From Bizionia paragorgiae (GTDB lineage Bacteria > Bacteroidota > Bacteroidia > Flavobacteriales > Flavobacteriaceae), in the NCBI RefSeq assembly GCF_900107625.1, contig NZ_FNQK01000009.1, positions 88,997-152,996 of the forward strand: a DNA stretch of 64,000 bases, written 5' to 3'. How positions within the stretch are numbered: position 1 is the first letter of the stretch; each line of letters begins with the position of its first letter. Made by a program: the position numbers and the translations under genes. The notes below the pieces were generated by a model. That model was not told where the DNA came from. It saw only the letters and a list, made by a program, of their open reading frames with translations, and made no database searches. This document shows, one piece after another, positions 28,317 to 36,952 of this stretch.

Positions 28317-29320
28317 TTATTAGATACAAAATCAATAACTAGCCTATTAAAAGTTTCATGGCGATCAATTTGAGCTTCTATTGGCAAATAAAACAATTTC
28401 CCTTTTAGCTCTGAAAAGCTTTTTAAACGCATAAAATCTTTTTCTGTCGCCAGCAATACGTCTTCATTTTCAAATCGACTAATATCCGATGGGCTAAAAC
28501 TATAATGATCTTTAAACTCCAAATGTTTAAAATCCAAGCCTTCAGTTTTTAAGTAGTGCACTAAAGGCGCGGCATTGGCGATACCTGTTATTAATGTAAA
28601 GTTTGGCAGTTGATTTAAAGCTCTTGATTCCGTTTCCGAAAAGACCGTTTTACTATATGAGATCGAACTAAAAAACACGGATTGATGGGCTTTAGGCTTG
28701 ATTCCTTTTAGTATTTTAGTTTTCTCCTCTTCTGTTAGTTGTGGAGGACACTTGGTGACTAGAATAATATCCGCACGCTTTGCACCTGCCCTAGGCTCTC
28801 TTAAATCCCCTGTTGGCAACACACAATCTTTATAATATAGATTTGCGTGGGTAGTGAGTAGTAAATTTAAACCCGCAGTAACTTTTCTATGCTGAAAAGC
28901 ATCGTCTAAAATAATTACTTCTGGCTTATTTAATAATCCTCTTAGTTTTGAAATACCTTGTTGACGGTTGGCATCGACAGCAACCTTAATGGCGTCACCA
29001 TATTTACTATAAAATTGAAAAGGTTCATCACCTAAAGTTTTAGCATCATCATGTAATGCTCCTAGTACAAAACCTTCCGTTTCACGACCATAACCTCTAC
29101 TTAATGTCGCTACTTTATAATCCTCTTTTAGTAAGCGAATGAGATATTCAACCATTGGTGTTTTACCAGTACCACCGGCACTTAAATTCCCAACGCATAG
29201 CACAGGAAAATTATAGGTCATCGTTTTTTTAATACCACAATCGTACAATAAATTTCGTAGCCACGTGACAAGGAAATATACAGGCATTATAGGAAAAAGA
29301 AGAAAACGAAGTAATTTCAT
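28313..29320 (-). CDS. lpxK: Tetraacyldisaccharide 4'-kinase
   Basis: LpxK phosphorylates the 4' position of the lipid A disaccharide at the inner face of the cytoplasmic membrane. The N terminus has the family's membrane-binding helix (LLRFLLFPIMPVYFLVTWL), followed by the P-loop GNLSAGGTGKTP and the DDAFQHR motif. I start it at the ATG giving MKLLRFLLFP. An upstream in-frame ATG would add 33 residues and reach across the divergent NIF3 promoter. The 335-residue length is normal. The gene is divergent from the NIF3-like gene and its 3' end overlaps the kinase stop by four bases. Confidence 0.95.
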   Translation of the reverse strand: MKLLRFLLFPIMPVYFLVTWLRNLLYDCGIKKTMTYNFPVLCVGNLSAGGTGKTPMVEYLIRLLKEDYKVATLSRGYGRETEGFVLGALHDDAKTLGDEPFQFYSKYGDAIKVAVDANRQQGISKLRGLLNKPEVIILDDAFQHRKVTAGLNLLLTTHANLYYKDCVLPTGDLREPRAGAKRADIILVTKCPPQLTEEEKTKILKGIKPKAHQSVFFSSISYSKTVFSETESRALNQLPNFTLITGIANAAPLVHYLKTEGLDFKHLEFKDHYSFSPSDISRFENEDVLLATEKDFMRLKSFSELKGKLFYLPIEAQIDRHETFNRLVIDFVSNN

Positions 29321-29349
29321 AAACAAGAAACCAATTAAAATAGTGTTGC

Positions 29350-29382
29350 TTTGTAACAACGAAAGTAAATATTTTATATTTG
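29350..29382 (+). promoter_or_regulatory. Putative promoter of the NIF3-like gene
   Basis: TTTG (29350-29353) and TATATTTG (29375-29382), spaced by 21 bases, make one of the clearest Bacteroidota-type promoters in the window; the ATG is 25 bases downstream. Confidence 0.6.
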
Positions 29383-29407
29383 TTTCTAATTCAATTCTCA
29401 AATTAAT

Positions 29408-30502
29408 ATGATTATTCAAGACGTTGTTACCCTACTACAAGATTATGCGCCTTTAGCTTATGCCGAAGAATTTGATAATGTGGGTTTACTGGTAGGTGAT
29501 AAAAATGAAAAATTAACGGGAGTATTAGTAACATTAGATACTTTAGAAACTGTTGTAGACGAAGCAATAGAAAATAACTGCAATCTTATTGTTAGCTTCC
29601 ACCCTATAATTTTTAAAGGATTAAAAAGTCTTACTGGTAAATCGTATGTGGAGCGCACGGTACTGAAAGCGATACAAAACAACATTGCGATATACACCAT
29701 CCATACTGCATTAGACAATCATATTAACGGGGTTAATGATATTATTTGTGATAGGTTAGAATTAAAAAACAAACAGATTTTAATTCCGCAGCAACACACT
29801 ATAAAAAAGTTAATTACGTATGTCCCTTTAAAAGATGCGGACACGTTACGGACGGCACTTTTTAATGCAGGAGCGGGATGCATTGGTAATTATGACGAAT
29901 GCAGTTTTAATCTTGAGGGCACTGGGACCTTTAACGGAAATCCAGATTCCAATCCAGTAATTGGAGAACGCGGAGTAACGCACTATGAAAAAGAAACTCA
30001 GATTTCTGTCACTTTTAGCAAGCATTTAGAGTCGAAGATCGTATCCGCTTTATTTAAAAGTCACCCTTATGAAGAGGTTGCCTACGAAATCACAACATTA
30101 GAGAATACGAATCAAAACATTGGCATAGGTATGCTTGGAGACTTAGAGGAAGACATGTCCGAATTAGACTTTTTAGCCTATCTTAAAACGAAGATGAAAA
30201 CCAATACTATCCGCCATTCCAGCTTATTAGGAAAACCTATAAAGCGAGTTGCTGTTCTTGGTGGATCAGGAGCATTTGCTATAGGGGCTGCTAAGGCTAA
30301 GGGTGCCGACATATTTATTACGGCAGATTTAAAGTATCATGACTTTTTTAGTGCCGAAAACCAACTCATTTTAGCCGATATTGGACATTATGAAAGCGAA
30401 CAGTTCACAAAAAATGGTTTAGTTGCACATCTTACAAAAAAAATTAGTAATTTTGCAATCGTTTTATCGAACAAAAATACCAATCCTGTTAAGTACTTTT
30501 AA
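29408..30502 (+). CDS. NIF3-like dinuclear metal centre protein
   Basis: This 364-residue protein belongs to the NIF3/DUF34 family, toroidal hexamers with a two-metal site. Metal-ligand histidines appear in SFHPIIFKGLKS, TIHTALD and near the C terminus in DIGHYESEQ. A central insertion (about 125-235) is the extra PII-like/YqfO domain found in longer members. The family has been annotated as GTP cyclohydrolase I type 2, but its cellular role is unsettled. The gene is in an operon with the coiled-coil protein that begins three bases later, a pairing that recurs in Bacteroidota. Confidence 0.9.
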   Translation: MIIQDVVTLLQDYAPLAYAEEFDNVGLLVGDKNEKLTGVLVTLDTLETVVDEAIENNCNLIVSFHPIIFKGLKSLTGKSYVERTVLKAIQNNIAIYTIHTALDNHINGVNDIICDRLELKNKQILIPQQHTIKKLITYVPLKDADTLRTALFNAGAGCIGNYDECSFNLEGTGTFNGNPDSNPVIGERGVTHYEKETQISVTFSKHLESKIVSALFKSHPYEEVAYEITTLENTNQNIGIGMLGDLEEDMSELDFLAYLKTKMKTNTIRHSSLLGKPIKRVAVLGGSGAFAIGAAKAKGADIFITADLKYHDFFSAENQLILADIGHYESEQFTKNGLVAHLTKKISNFAIVLSNKNTNPVKYF

Positions 30503-30505
30503 AAT

Positions 30506-31285
30506 ATGGCAAAGAGTAAAGAAGTAACTGTAGAAGAGCGTTTAAGATCTCTATACGATTTACAATTAATCGATTCTAGAATCGATGAAATAAGAAATGT
30601 TCGAGGAGAACTACCTTTAGAAGTTAGCGATTTAGAAGATGAAGTAGCTGGATTAAAAACCAGATTAGAAAAACTTCAATCAAGCTTAGAGTCTGTTGAA
30701 ACAGACATTACAGGTAAGAAAAACCTTATTGAAGAAGCTAAAACATTAATAAAAAAGTATAGTGAGCAACAAAAGAATGTTAGAAATAACAGAGAATTTG
30801 ATTCACTAACTAAAGAGGTAGAATACCAAGAACTTGAAATAGAATTAGCTGAAAAACACATCAGAGAATTTAAAGCTCAAATAGAGCAGAAAAAAGAAGT
30901 AATTGCTAAAACTAAGGAGCACGTAGACCAACGTGTAAACCACCTAAAGCATAAGAAAAGTGAATTAGACGCTATTTTATCTGAAACTGAAAAAGAAGAA
31001 AAAGCCCTAATTAAAAAGTCTGAAGAATACAAAAAGAAAATTGAGGAGCGTTTAGTTGCTGCTTACACACGTATTCGTAAGAATGTAAAAAACGGATTAG
31101 CTGTTGTACCAATCGAAAGAGGTGCATCTGGAGGATCTTACTTTACCATTCCACCACAAGTACAAATGGAAATTGGAGCACGTAAAAAAATCATCACCGA
31201 TGAACATTCAGGACGTATTTTAGTCGATGGTCTTTTAGCTCAAGAAGAAAAAGAAAAAATGGAGAAAATGTTTAAAAAACTATAA
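30506..31285 (+). CDS. Coiled-coil protein of the C4-type zinc-ribbon family, cysteines lost
   Basis: This 259-residue protein is a long antiparallel coiled coil (residues about 15-180) followed by a short globular tail. The tail aligns by eye with the C4 zinc ribbon of the CT398/zf-RING_7 family (SYFTIPPQVQMEIGARKKI, then SGRILVDGL). All the metal-binding cysteines are replaced, and the whole protein has no cysteine. It is the partner of the NIF3-like gene, and the two were presumably inherited together as a functional pair. Function is unknown; a link to secretion or RNA metabolism has been suggested for homologues, but nothing here tests it. Confidence 0.85.
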   Translation: MAKSKEVTVEERLRSLYDLQLIDSRIDEIRNVRGELPLEVSDLEDEVAGLKTRLEKLQSSLESVETDITGKKNLIEEAKTLIKKYSEQQKNVRNNREFDSLTKEVEYQELEIELAEKHIREFKAQIEQKKEVIAKTKEHVDQRVNHLKHKKSELDAILSETEKEEKALIKKSEEYKKKIEERLVAAYTRIRKNVKNGLAVVPIERGASGGSYFTIPPQVQMEIGARKKIITDEHSGRILVDGLLAQEEKEKMEKMFKKL

Positions 31286-31308
31286 TTCCATTTCACTAAT
31301 ACCATTAA

Positions 31309-31336
31309 AGCCTCTATTTTTATAGAGGCTTTTTTT
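31309..31336 (+). terminator. Intrinsic terminator of the NIF3 operon
   Basis: An 8-bp stem AGCCTCTA / TAGAGGCT with a 6-nt loop is followed by a T-run. Confidence 0.85.
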
Positions 31337-31412
31337 ATTTAACACAGGTTTAGCTTCTTTACACTAAGGAATCCCTCTTTAGAGCGACTAACTAAATCAA
31401 AACCGCTCAGCT

Positions 31413-32078
31413 ATGAAAAAAATGATTCCTATATTATTCATCACACTACTGTTAAGTTGCCAAAACAAAGCACAAAATAAGGAGCTCAACGCGAAACAAA
31501 ATGCTGTTCAAATGGCAGCCCCAGTTTCTGTGCCTTCAGAAAATGGAATGGAACGTGCCTATTTTGCAAGTGGTTGTTTTTGGTGTGTAGAAGCCATATA
31601 TGAAAGTGTTAATGGAGTTAGTGAGGTTATTAGTGGTTACGCTGGAGGACATACTAAATATCCAACATACGAATCTAGTAACACAGGAAGAACAGGACAC
31701 GCCGAAGCTGTGGAGGTTATCTACAACCCTAAAATTGTAAATTTTAGCACGCTAATCGACGTCTATTTCGCTTCTCAAAATCCAACACAAGTTAACGGCC
31801 AAGGTCCAGATATAGGTTCGCAATACCGCTCTATTATTTTCTACCAAAACACTGAACAAAAATCACTGATTCTAGATAAAAAAGAAGCTCTTTCTAAAAA
31901 ATTAGGTAAACCGGTGGCTGCCGAGGTCTATCCGTTTCAGAAGTTTTGGGTTGCAGAAGACTATCATCAAGATTACGAAAGACTACACCCTAATAACAGT
32001 TATATAAAAAACGTATCTATACCAAGATTAAAGCGTTTTCAAGCCAGTATGCCTGAGATTTTAAAGAAAAACCACTAA
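31413..32078 (+). CDS. msrA: Peptide-methionine (S)-S-oxide reductase, lipoprotein form
   Basis: MsrA repairs the S-epimer of oxidised methionine. The catalytic motif GCFWC is present (Cys55 catalytic, Cys58). The N terminus is a lipoprotein signal ending LLLSC (Cys16), so this copy is anchored in the envelope rather than cytoplasmic, where it could repair exported proteins under oxidative stress. The rest follows the family (GYAGGHTKYPTYE, TGHAEAVEV, GSQYRS). The 3' end overlaps the convergent methyltransferase by four bases. Confidence 0.95.
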   Translation: MKKMIPILFITLLLSCQNKAQNKELNAKQNAVQMAAPVSVPSENGMERAYFASGCFWCVEAIYESVNGVSEVISGYAGGHTKYPTYESSNTGRTGHAEAVEVIYNPKIVNFSTLIDVYFASQNPTQVNGQGPDIGSQYRSIIFYQNTEQKSLILDKKEALSKKLGKPVAAEVYPFQKFWVAEDYHQDYERLHPNNSYIKNVSIPRLKRFQASMPEILKKNH

Positions 32079-32875
32079 CCTTTTGTGGCTTTAATTTCAA
32101 AGGTTAAAGGATATAACGGTTTTTCTGTTGCATAATTTCCCGATGTCATTCTCACCAAATTTGGCAGCACATTATAAGGGGTTTCATGATATTCATTTAA
32201 GTACTCTACATGTAATCCTGCCGAAGTTAGCGCGTTGACCACTTCGCTTAAACCGTGATTCCATCCGTATTCTTTACTAATCATTTTATGCTCGGTATCG
32301 GCATAAGTGCCTTCATATTCCTCATAGATAACCTCCTCTTGCATATAACCATACTTCATAATAGGTTTACCTTCTAAATAATCGAACATCCAAACGATAG
32401 GATGAAACTCCACCATATAAAACGTCCCCCCATGTTTAAGACGCTCTGCTATCATTTGTCCCCAAGGTTTTAAATCTGGCAACCAACCAATAACGCCATA
32501 ACTGGTAAACACAATATCAAAAGTATCCGATATATATTTTGAAGTTTCCAACACGTTACAACAGACAAACTGGGCATCTAGCTGTAATTCCGTGTTAAGT
32601 TGCTGTGCTAATTTTATACCTTCATCACTAATATCCACACCAACACATTTCGCCCCCAAGCGGCTCCAACTTAAAGTATCTTGACCAAAATGACATTGCA
32701 AATGCAATAGACTTTTATTTTTAACCGTTCCTAAGGCATGTAATTCATACTGATTTAATGAAGACTCCCCTTCCTTAAATGCTTTCAAATCATACATATT
32801 AGATGATGCATGTGCTTTTACTTTAGCATTCCATGTTGCCTTATTGGTTTCAAAATATTTTGATAAATCTTTCAT
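32075..32875 (-). CDS. Class I SAM-dependent methyltransferase
   Basis: This 266-residue Rossmann-fold methyltransferase has motif I as LLHLQCHFGQDTLSWSRLGA, a variant of the usual GxGxG loop, and then GVDISDEGI, the acidic end of beta-2 that holds the SAM ribose. DIVFTSYGVIGWLPDL is at motif IV. The C-terminal half (EVIYEEYEGTYAD, then EYGWNHGLSEVVNAL) is characteristic of a Bacteroidota and Firmicutes family of unknown substrate. It is monocistronic, convergent with msrA and divergent from a lipoprotein gene. Confidence 0.85.
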   Translation of the reverse strand: MKDLSKYFETNKATWNAKVKAHASSNMYDLKAFKEGESSLNQYELHALGTVKNKSLLHLQCHFGQDTLSWSRLGAKCVGVDISDEGIKLAQQLNTELQLDAQFVCCNVLETSKYISDTFDIVFTSYGVIGWLPDLKPWGQMIAERLKHGGTFYMVEFHPIVWMFDYLEGKPIMKYGYMQEEVIYEEYEGTYADTEHKMISKEYGWNHGLSEVVNALTSAGLHVEYLNEYHETPYNVLPNLVRMTSGNYATEKPLYPLTFEIKATKG

Positions 32876-32960
32876 TTTTTTCTTTTAAAACATCCAAGTT
32901 ACTGTTTTTACTCGTATATCTAATAAACAACTATTCCGCTTTATGCGCCTATATATATTT

Positions 32961-32991
32961 GAAGTGCTTTTACCACCGGTAAAAGCACTTC
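32961..32991. repeat. Perfect 14-bp inverted repeat in a divergent intergenic region
   Basis: GAAGTGCTTTTACC and GGTAAAAGCACTTC are exact reverse complements around ACC. The element lies between two divergent starts, where no terminator is expected, and its right edge is 19 bases before the -7 box of the lipoprotein gene, so it covers the likely -33 region. An operator role is an inference. Confidence 0.6.
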
Positions 32992-33010
32992 GTGTTTTAT
33001 AGACATTACC

Positions 33011-33019
33011 TAACTTTGC
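33011..33019 (+). promoter_or_regulatory. Putative -7 promoter box for the lipoprotein gene
   Basis: TAACTTTGC is an exact TAnnTTTGC match, 17 bases before the chosen ATG. Confidence 0.55.
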
Positions 33020-33036
33020 TATAAATATTGTGTGCT

Positions 33037-33729
33037 ATGACTAAATATGTTTTATTTTTTTGCCTTACACTTTACTTTTCATCTTGTAAAGATGATCAAA
33101 ACGTAAAAAACCAATCGGAAACCACCACCCCTCAAGAGCTAACGGTAGCAGAGAAAATTGCAAATGCTAACGGGTATCAACAGTGGGATTCAGTTAACGA
33201 GATTCACTTTACTTTTAATGTCGATACCGATTCTATGCATTTTGAACGGCAATGGAAATGGTTCCCTAAAGAAAACAGAGTAACACATACAAAGTCAACT
33301 GGTGAACACATTAGCTATAACCGACAAGCGATGGACAGCCTGTTGAAAACCATAGACCAAAAATTTATTAATGACAAATTTTGGCTCTTAGCACCTTTTA
33401 ATTTGGTGTGGGATGAGGGCATATCTATTTCTAAATCAACAAAGGAAATCGCCCCAATTTGCAAAGACTCTTTAAATAAAATTACGCTAACCTACTCCGA
33501 AGATGGCGGTTACACTCCTGGTGATGCCTATGACCTTTTCTATGGCGACGACTACCTAATTAAAGAATGGATTTACCGAAAAGGAAATCAGTCGGAACCC
33601 TCATTAACCACAACCTGGGAGGAATACGAAACTTTTAATGGCTTAAAAATCGCAAAATCTCATAAAAAATCAGGTGAAAATTGGAACCTGAACTTCACCA
33701 ATATTAAGGTGGTTTCTAAATCGCTTTAG
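33037..33729 (+). CDS. Lipoprotein of unknown function
   Basis: This 230-residue protein has a lipoprotein signal (residues 1-15, lipobox YFSSC). The exported part starts with a QETT-type linker and then a beta-rich domain (EIHFTFNVDTDSMHFERQWKW, NKITLTYSEDGGYTPGDAY, WEEYETFNGLKIAKSHKK). The alternating strands and the closing TNIKVVSKSL resemble the LolA/LppX-like envelope folds annotated as DUF6503-type in flavobacteria, but this is only a weak resemblance. I use the ATG after the TAACTTTGC box; an in-frame TTG three codons earlier is less likely. It sits before the kynurenine genes but has a separate promoter. Confidence 0.75.
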   Translation: MTKYVLFFCLTLYFSSCKDDQNVKNQSETTTPQELTVAEKIANANGYQQWDSVNEIHFTFNVDTDSMHFERQWKWFPKENRVTHTKSTGEHISYNRQAMDSLLKTIDQKFINDKFWLLAPFNLVWDEGISISKSTKEIAPICKDSLNKITLTYSEDGGYTPGDAYDLFYGDDYLIKEWIYRKGNQSEPSLTTTWEEYETFNGLKIAKSHKKSGENWNLNFTNIKVVSKSL

Positions 33730-33766
33730 AAATTTAAAATTGCTTCTCTACTAAATTATTAATCCT

Positions 33767-33774
33767 TATTTTTG
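33767..33774 (+). promoter_or_regulatory. Putative -7 promoter box of the kynurenine cluster
   Basis: TATTTTTG matches TAnnTTTG, 21 bases before the kynU ATG. Confidence 0.5.
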
Positions 33775-33795
33775 TTGGAAACCAAAAAATAATAC

Positions 33796-35070
33796 ATGTT
33801 GTCCAACTACCAATTAGGTCTTGATTACGCTAAGCAATTAGACAAAGAAGACGAACTATCACACTATAGAAATCAATTTCACATACCCAAAGATAAGAAT
33901 GGAAATGACCTTATTTATCTCTGTGGAAACTCTTTAGGTCTACAACCAAAGGCCACCAAGGACTATATTAACCAAGAGCTTGAAGACTGGGCCAATCTCG
34001 GTGTCGAAGGTCATACAGACGCCAAAAACCCATGGTTACCTTACCACGAGTTTTTAACCGAAAGCATGGCCAAAGTTGTAGGTGCTAAACCTATAGAGGT
34101 GGTGGTTATGAATACGTTGACAACAAACCTTCACTTAATGATGGTTAGTTTTTACAAACCCACAGCAAAACGTCATAAAATTTTAATTGAGTCGGATGCC
34201 TTTCCTAGCGATAAGTATGCTGTAGAATCACAATTACGTCACCACGGATACGACGATAAAGACGGATTAGTGCTTTGGTCTCCTCGTCCAGGAGAAGAAT
34301 TAGCTCGTTATGAAGATTTAGAAGCCATTTTAGAAGCCCAAGGCGATGAAATAGCACTGATAATGATTGGCGGTGTTAATTATTATACTGGTCAGTATTT
34401 CGATTTAAAACGCATTGCTGCTTTAGGTCATCAATACGGTTGCAAAGTCGGATTTGACTGTGCTCACGGTGCAGGAAATGTGGCATTAAACCTTCACGAT
34501 TCGGGTGCCGATTTTGCAGTGTGGTGTACCTATAAATATATGAACTCAGGTCCTGGTAGTTTAGGAGGTTGTTTTGTTCATGAAAGACACGCGCACAATA
34601 AAGAATTAAACCGCTTTACAGGATGGTGGAGTCACAATAAAGAAACCCGTTTTAATATGCGTGGTGAATTTGATGCTTTGGCTGGTGCCGAAGGTTGGCA
34701 ATTAAGTAATCCTCCTATTCTATCTATGGCAGCAATTAAAGCGTCTGCCGATATGTTTAATGAAGTAGGCATGGAAAAACTGACCAAAAAATCGAAACAT
34801 ATTACTGGCTATTTCGAGTTTTTATTAAACGAATTAAACAATACCGACATAAAAATAATTACACCTACGAATCCTGAAGAACGTGGCTGCCAATTATCAA
34901 TACAAGTGAAAAATGCAGACCGTAGTCTACACGATAAATTAACTGCTTCAGGGGTGATTAGCGATTGGAGAGAGCCCGATGTTATTCGTTGTGCCCCAAT
35001 TCCGCTATACAATTCATATCAAGACGTCTATTTAATGGTCGAAAAACTGAAAACTATTTTAAATGATTAA
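33796..35070 (+). CDS. kynU: Kynureninase
   Basis: KynU cleaves kynurenine or 3-hydroxykynurenine to anthranilate or 3-hydroxyanthranilate plus alanine, using PLP. The Schiff-base lysine is Lys247 in WCTYKYMNSGPGS; the PLP-ring Asp lies in GFDCAHGAGNV, and the C terminus has DWREPDVIRCAP. The 424-residue length is typical. Its 3' end overlaps the next gene by eight bases. In this cluster the 3-hydroxy substrate is likely, since kynurenine monooxygenase and 3-hydroxyanthranilate dioxygenase follow. Confidence 0.96.
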   Translation: MLSNYQLGLDYAKQLDKEDELSHYRNQFHIPKDKNGNDLIYLCGNSLGLQPKATKDYINQELEDWANLGVEGHTDAKNPWLPYHEFLTESMAKVVGAKPIEVVVMNTLTTNLHLMMVSFYKPTAKRHKILIESDAFPSDKYAVESQLRHHGYDDKDGLVLWSPRPGEELARYEDLEAILEAQGDEIALIMIGGVNYYTGQYFDLKRIAALGHQYGCKVGFDCAHGAGNVALNLHDSGADFAVWCTYKYMNSGPGSLGGCFVHERHAHNKELNRFTGWWSHNKETRFNMRGEFDALAGAEGWQLSNPPILSMAAIKASADMFNEVGMEKLTKKSKHITGYFEFLLNELNNTDIKIITPTNPEERGCQLSIQVKNADRSLHDKLTASGVISDWREPDVIRCAPIPLYNSYQDVYLMVEKLKTILND

Positions 35071-36475
35071 GGAAAAAAACATACAAATTATTGGTGCCGG
35101 ACTTTGTGGCTCTTTATTAGCGCTGCGCTTAGGTCAACGAGGCTACAATGTTACCGTTTTCGAAAAACGTCCCGACTTGCGCAAAGTAGATATTTCTGCC
35201 GGGCGCTCCATAAATTTAGCACTTTCAGACCGTGGGTTTTCAGCTATGGATTTGGTAGGCATACAACATAAAGTGCAACCGCTTTGTATTCCTATGAACG
35301 GCCGCATGCTTCACGATACCGAAGGCAATACAATTCTAGCGCCTTACAGTGGTCGCGAACACGAGTTTATTAACTCCATTTCACGTGGAGACTTAAATAG
35401 TTTGCTCTTAGATGAGGCTGAAGCCTTACCAAATGTAAGTATTCATTTTAATTACGAGTGTCGCTCTGTAGATTTCGAAAACGGCATCTCACATTTCTAT
35501 AACTACGAAACCAAAGAAGAATCCACTAAATCTGCCGATGTTATTTTTGGTACCGATGGTGCTGGTTCTGCTTTAAGAAAAAGTTATTATTTAGAAAATA
35601 AGTTCCTATTCAGTTTTTTACAAGATTATCTTACGCACGGCTATAAAGAGTTAAGCATTCTACCCGCAGAAAACAACGGGTATAAAACCTATAAAAACGC
35701 TCTGCATATATGGGGTCGCGGCGATTTTATGCTTATTGCTTTACCAAATTTAGATGGTAGCTTTACGGTTACTTTATTTTTAAGCTACGCTGAAGGGGAA
35801 TACAACTTTAACAACCTAACAACAAAAGAACGCGTTTTAGAATTCTTTGAAAAATATTTTAAGGATGCTTTAGAACTCATGCCAAACCTTATCGATGACT
35901 TCTTTGATAACCCGACGTCACCATTAGGAACAGTAAAATGTTCTCCATGGCATTATAAAGGAAAAACGATTCTGTTGGGAGATGCCGCTCATGCTATTGT
36001 GCCATTTTACGGACAAGGGATGAACGCGTCTTTTGAAGATGTTGTTGAGTTTGATAAGTTTTTAGATAAAGATTATGGGTCTTGGGAGCAGGTTTTTGAA
36101 GCTTACGAAAAATCGCGTAAACAAGATACCGATGCTATTGCGGATTTGGCTATAGACAACTTTCATGAAATGAAAGGTCATGTAAACCACGCTGACTTTA
36201 GAGAGAAAAGGAATCTAGAAATGGCTTTTGAAAAAGAATTCCCTAACGACTATTCTTCAAAATATTCGTTAGTAACCTTTAATGAAAACATAGGTTACCG
36301 CGAAGCGATGTTAAAAGGTCGCGCGCAAGATAAAGCCATTTTGAATATGTTAGCCGATGGTGTCATAAAAACACCGTTAGACCTCTCTACAAAGTCATTA
36401 AAAAACACCTTATTACAAGTACAAAAAGAAACCGAAAACATTCTAGAAGACGATAGGGTGGCAGGTTTAAAATAA
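35063..36475 (+). CDS. kmo: Kynurenine 3-monooxygenase
   Basis: Kmo is an FAD enzyme that uses NADPH and oxygen to make 3-hydroxykynurenine. It has the dinucleotide fold [21 protein letters not shown], the central DG motif region ([15 protein letters not shown]) and the second FAD site [19 protein letters not shown]. The C-terminal tail of eukaryotic enzymes that anchors them to the mitochondrial membrane is replaced by a soluble helical tail. The start overlaps kynU by eight bases, so translation is probably coupled. Confidence 0.95.
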   Translation: MIKEKNIQIIGAGLCGSLLALRLGQRGYNVTVFEKRPDLRKVDISAGRSINLALSDRGFSAMDLVGIQHKVQPLCIPMNGRMLHDTEGNTILAPYSGREHEFINSISRGDLNSLLLDEAEALPNVSIHFNYECRSVDFENGISHFYNYETKEESTKSADVIFGTDGAGSALRKSYYLENKFLFSFLQDYLTHGYKELSILPAENNGYKTYKNALHIWGRGDFMLIALPNLDGSFTVTLFLSYAEGEYNFNNLTTKERVLEFFEKYFKDALELMPNLIDDFFDNPTSPLGTVKCSPWHYKGKTILLGDAAHAIVPFYGQGMNASFEDVVEFDKFLDKDYGSWEQVFEAYEKSRKQDTDAIADLAIDNFHEMKGHVNHADFREKRNLEMAFEKEFPNDYSSKYSLVTFNENIGYREAMLKGRAQDKAILNMLADGVIKTPLDLSTKSLKNTLLQVQKETENILEDDRVAGLK

Positions 36476-36482
36476 TATACCA

Positions 36483-36908
36483 ATGAAAAATCAAGATACA
36501 GCAGACGAATCAAAAAAAGTAACCCCACGCGGGGCCTACCCTATTACTAAACGCGTAGGCGATTTTATTTTCGTGTCCGGAACCAGTTCTAGACGCCCAG
36601 ATAACAGCATCGCAGGAGTGGATATTATAGATGAAATGGGTACAAAACGCTTAAATGCAGAAGTACAAACTCGTGAAGTAATAAAAAACATAGAAAGAAA
36701 CTTAGCTAAGGAAGGGGCGACTTTAAAAGATGTTGTTGATGTGACTTCTTTTCTTGTTAATATGAATGACTTTGCTGGGTATAACAAAGCCTATGCAGAG
36801 TTTTTTAGTAAGGAAGACGGGCCAACACGTACAACGGTTGCCGTACATCAATTACCCCATCCCGATTTGGTTGTAGAAATCAAGGTCATGGCTTATAAAA
36901 AACAATAA
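36483..36908 (+). CDS. RidA-family protein, probable 2-aminomuconate deaminase
   Basis: This 141-residue protein of the RidA/YjgF family should form trimers with active sites between subunits. The conserved substrate-binding Arg is in the [23 protein letters not shown] tail, which resembles the form used by 2-aminomuconate deaminases (NbaF/AmnD) of tryptophan and nitrobenzoate pathways. Position between kmo and a semialdehyde dehydrogenase, in a cluster that also encodes ACMS decarboxylase, supports deamination of 2-aminomuconate to 4-oxalocrotonate. General enamine deaminase activity is the alternative. Confidence 0.8.
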   Translation: MKNQDTADESKKVTPRGAYPITKRVGDFIFVSGTSSRRPDNSIAGVDIIDEMGTKRLNAEVQTREVIKNIERNLAKEGATLKDVVDVTSFLVNMNDFAGYNKAYAEFFSKEDGPTRTTVAVHQLPHPDLVVEIKVMAYKKQ

Positions 36909-36952
36909 GCAGTTTAAAACAAAGTCTTTAACCGACTAAAATCAAAATTTTA

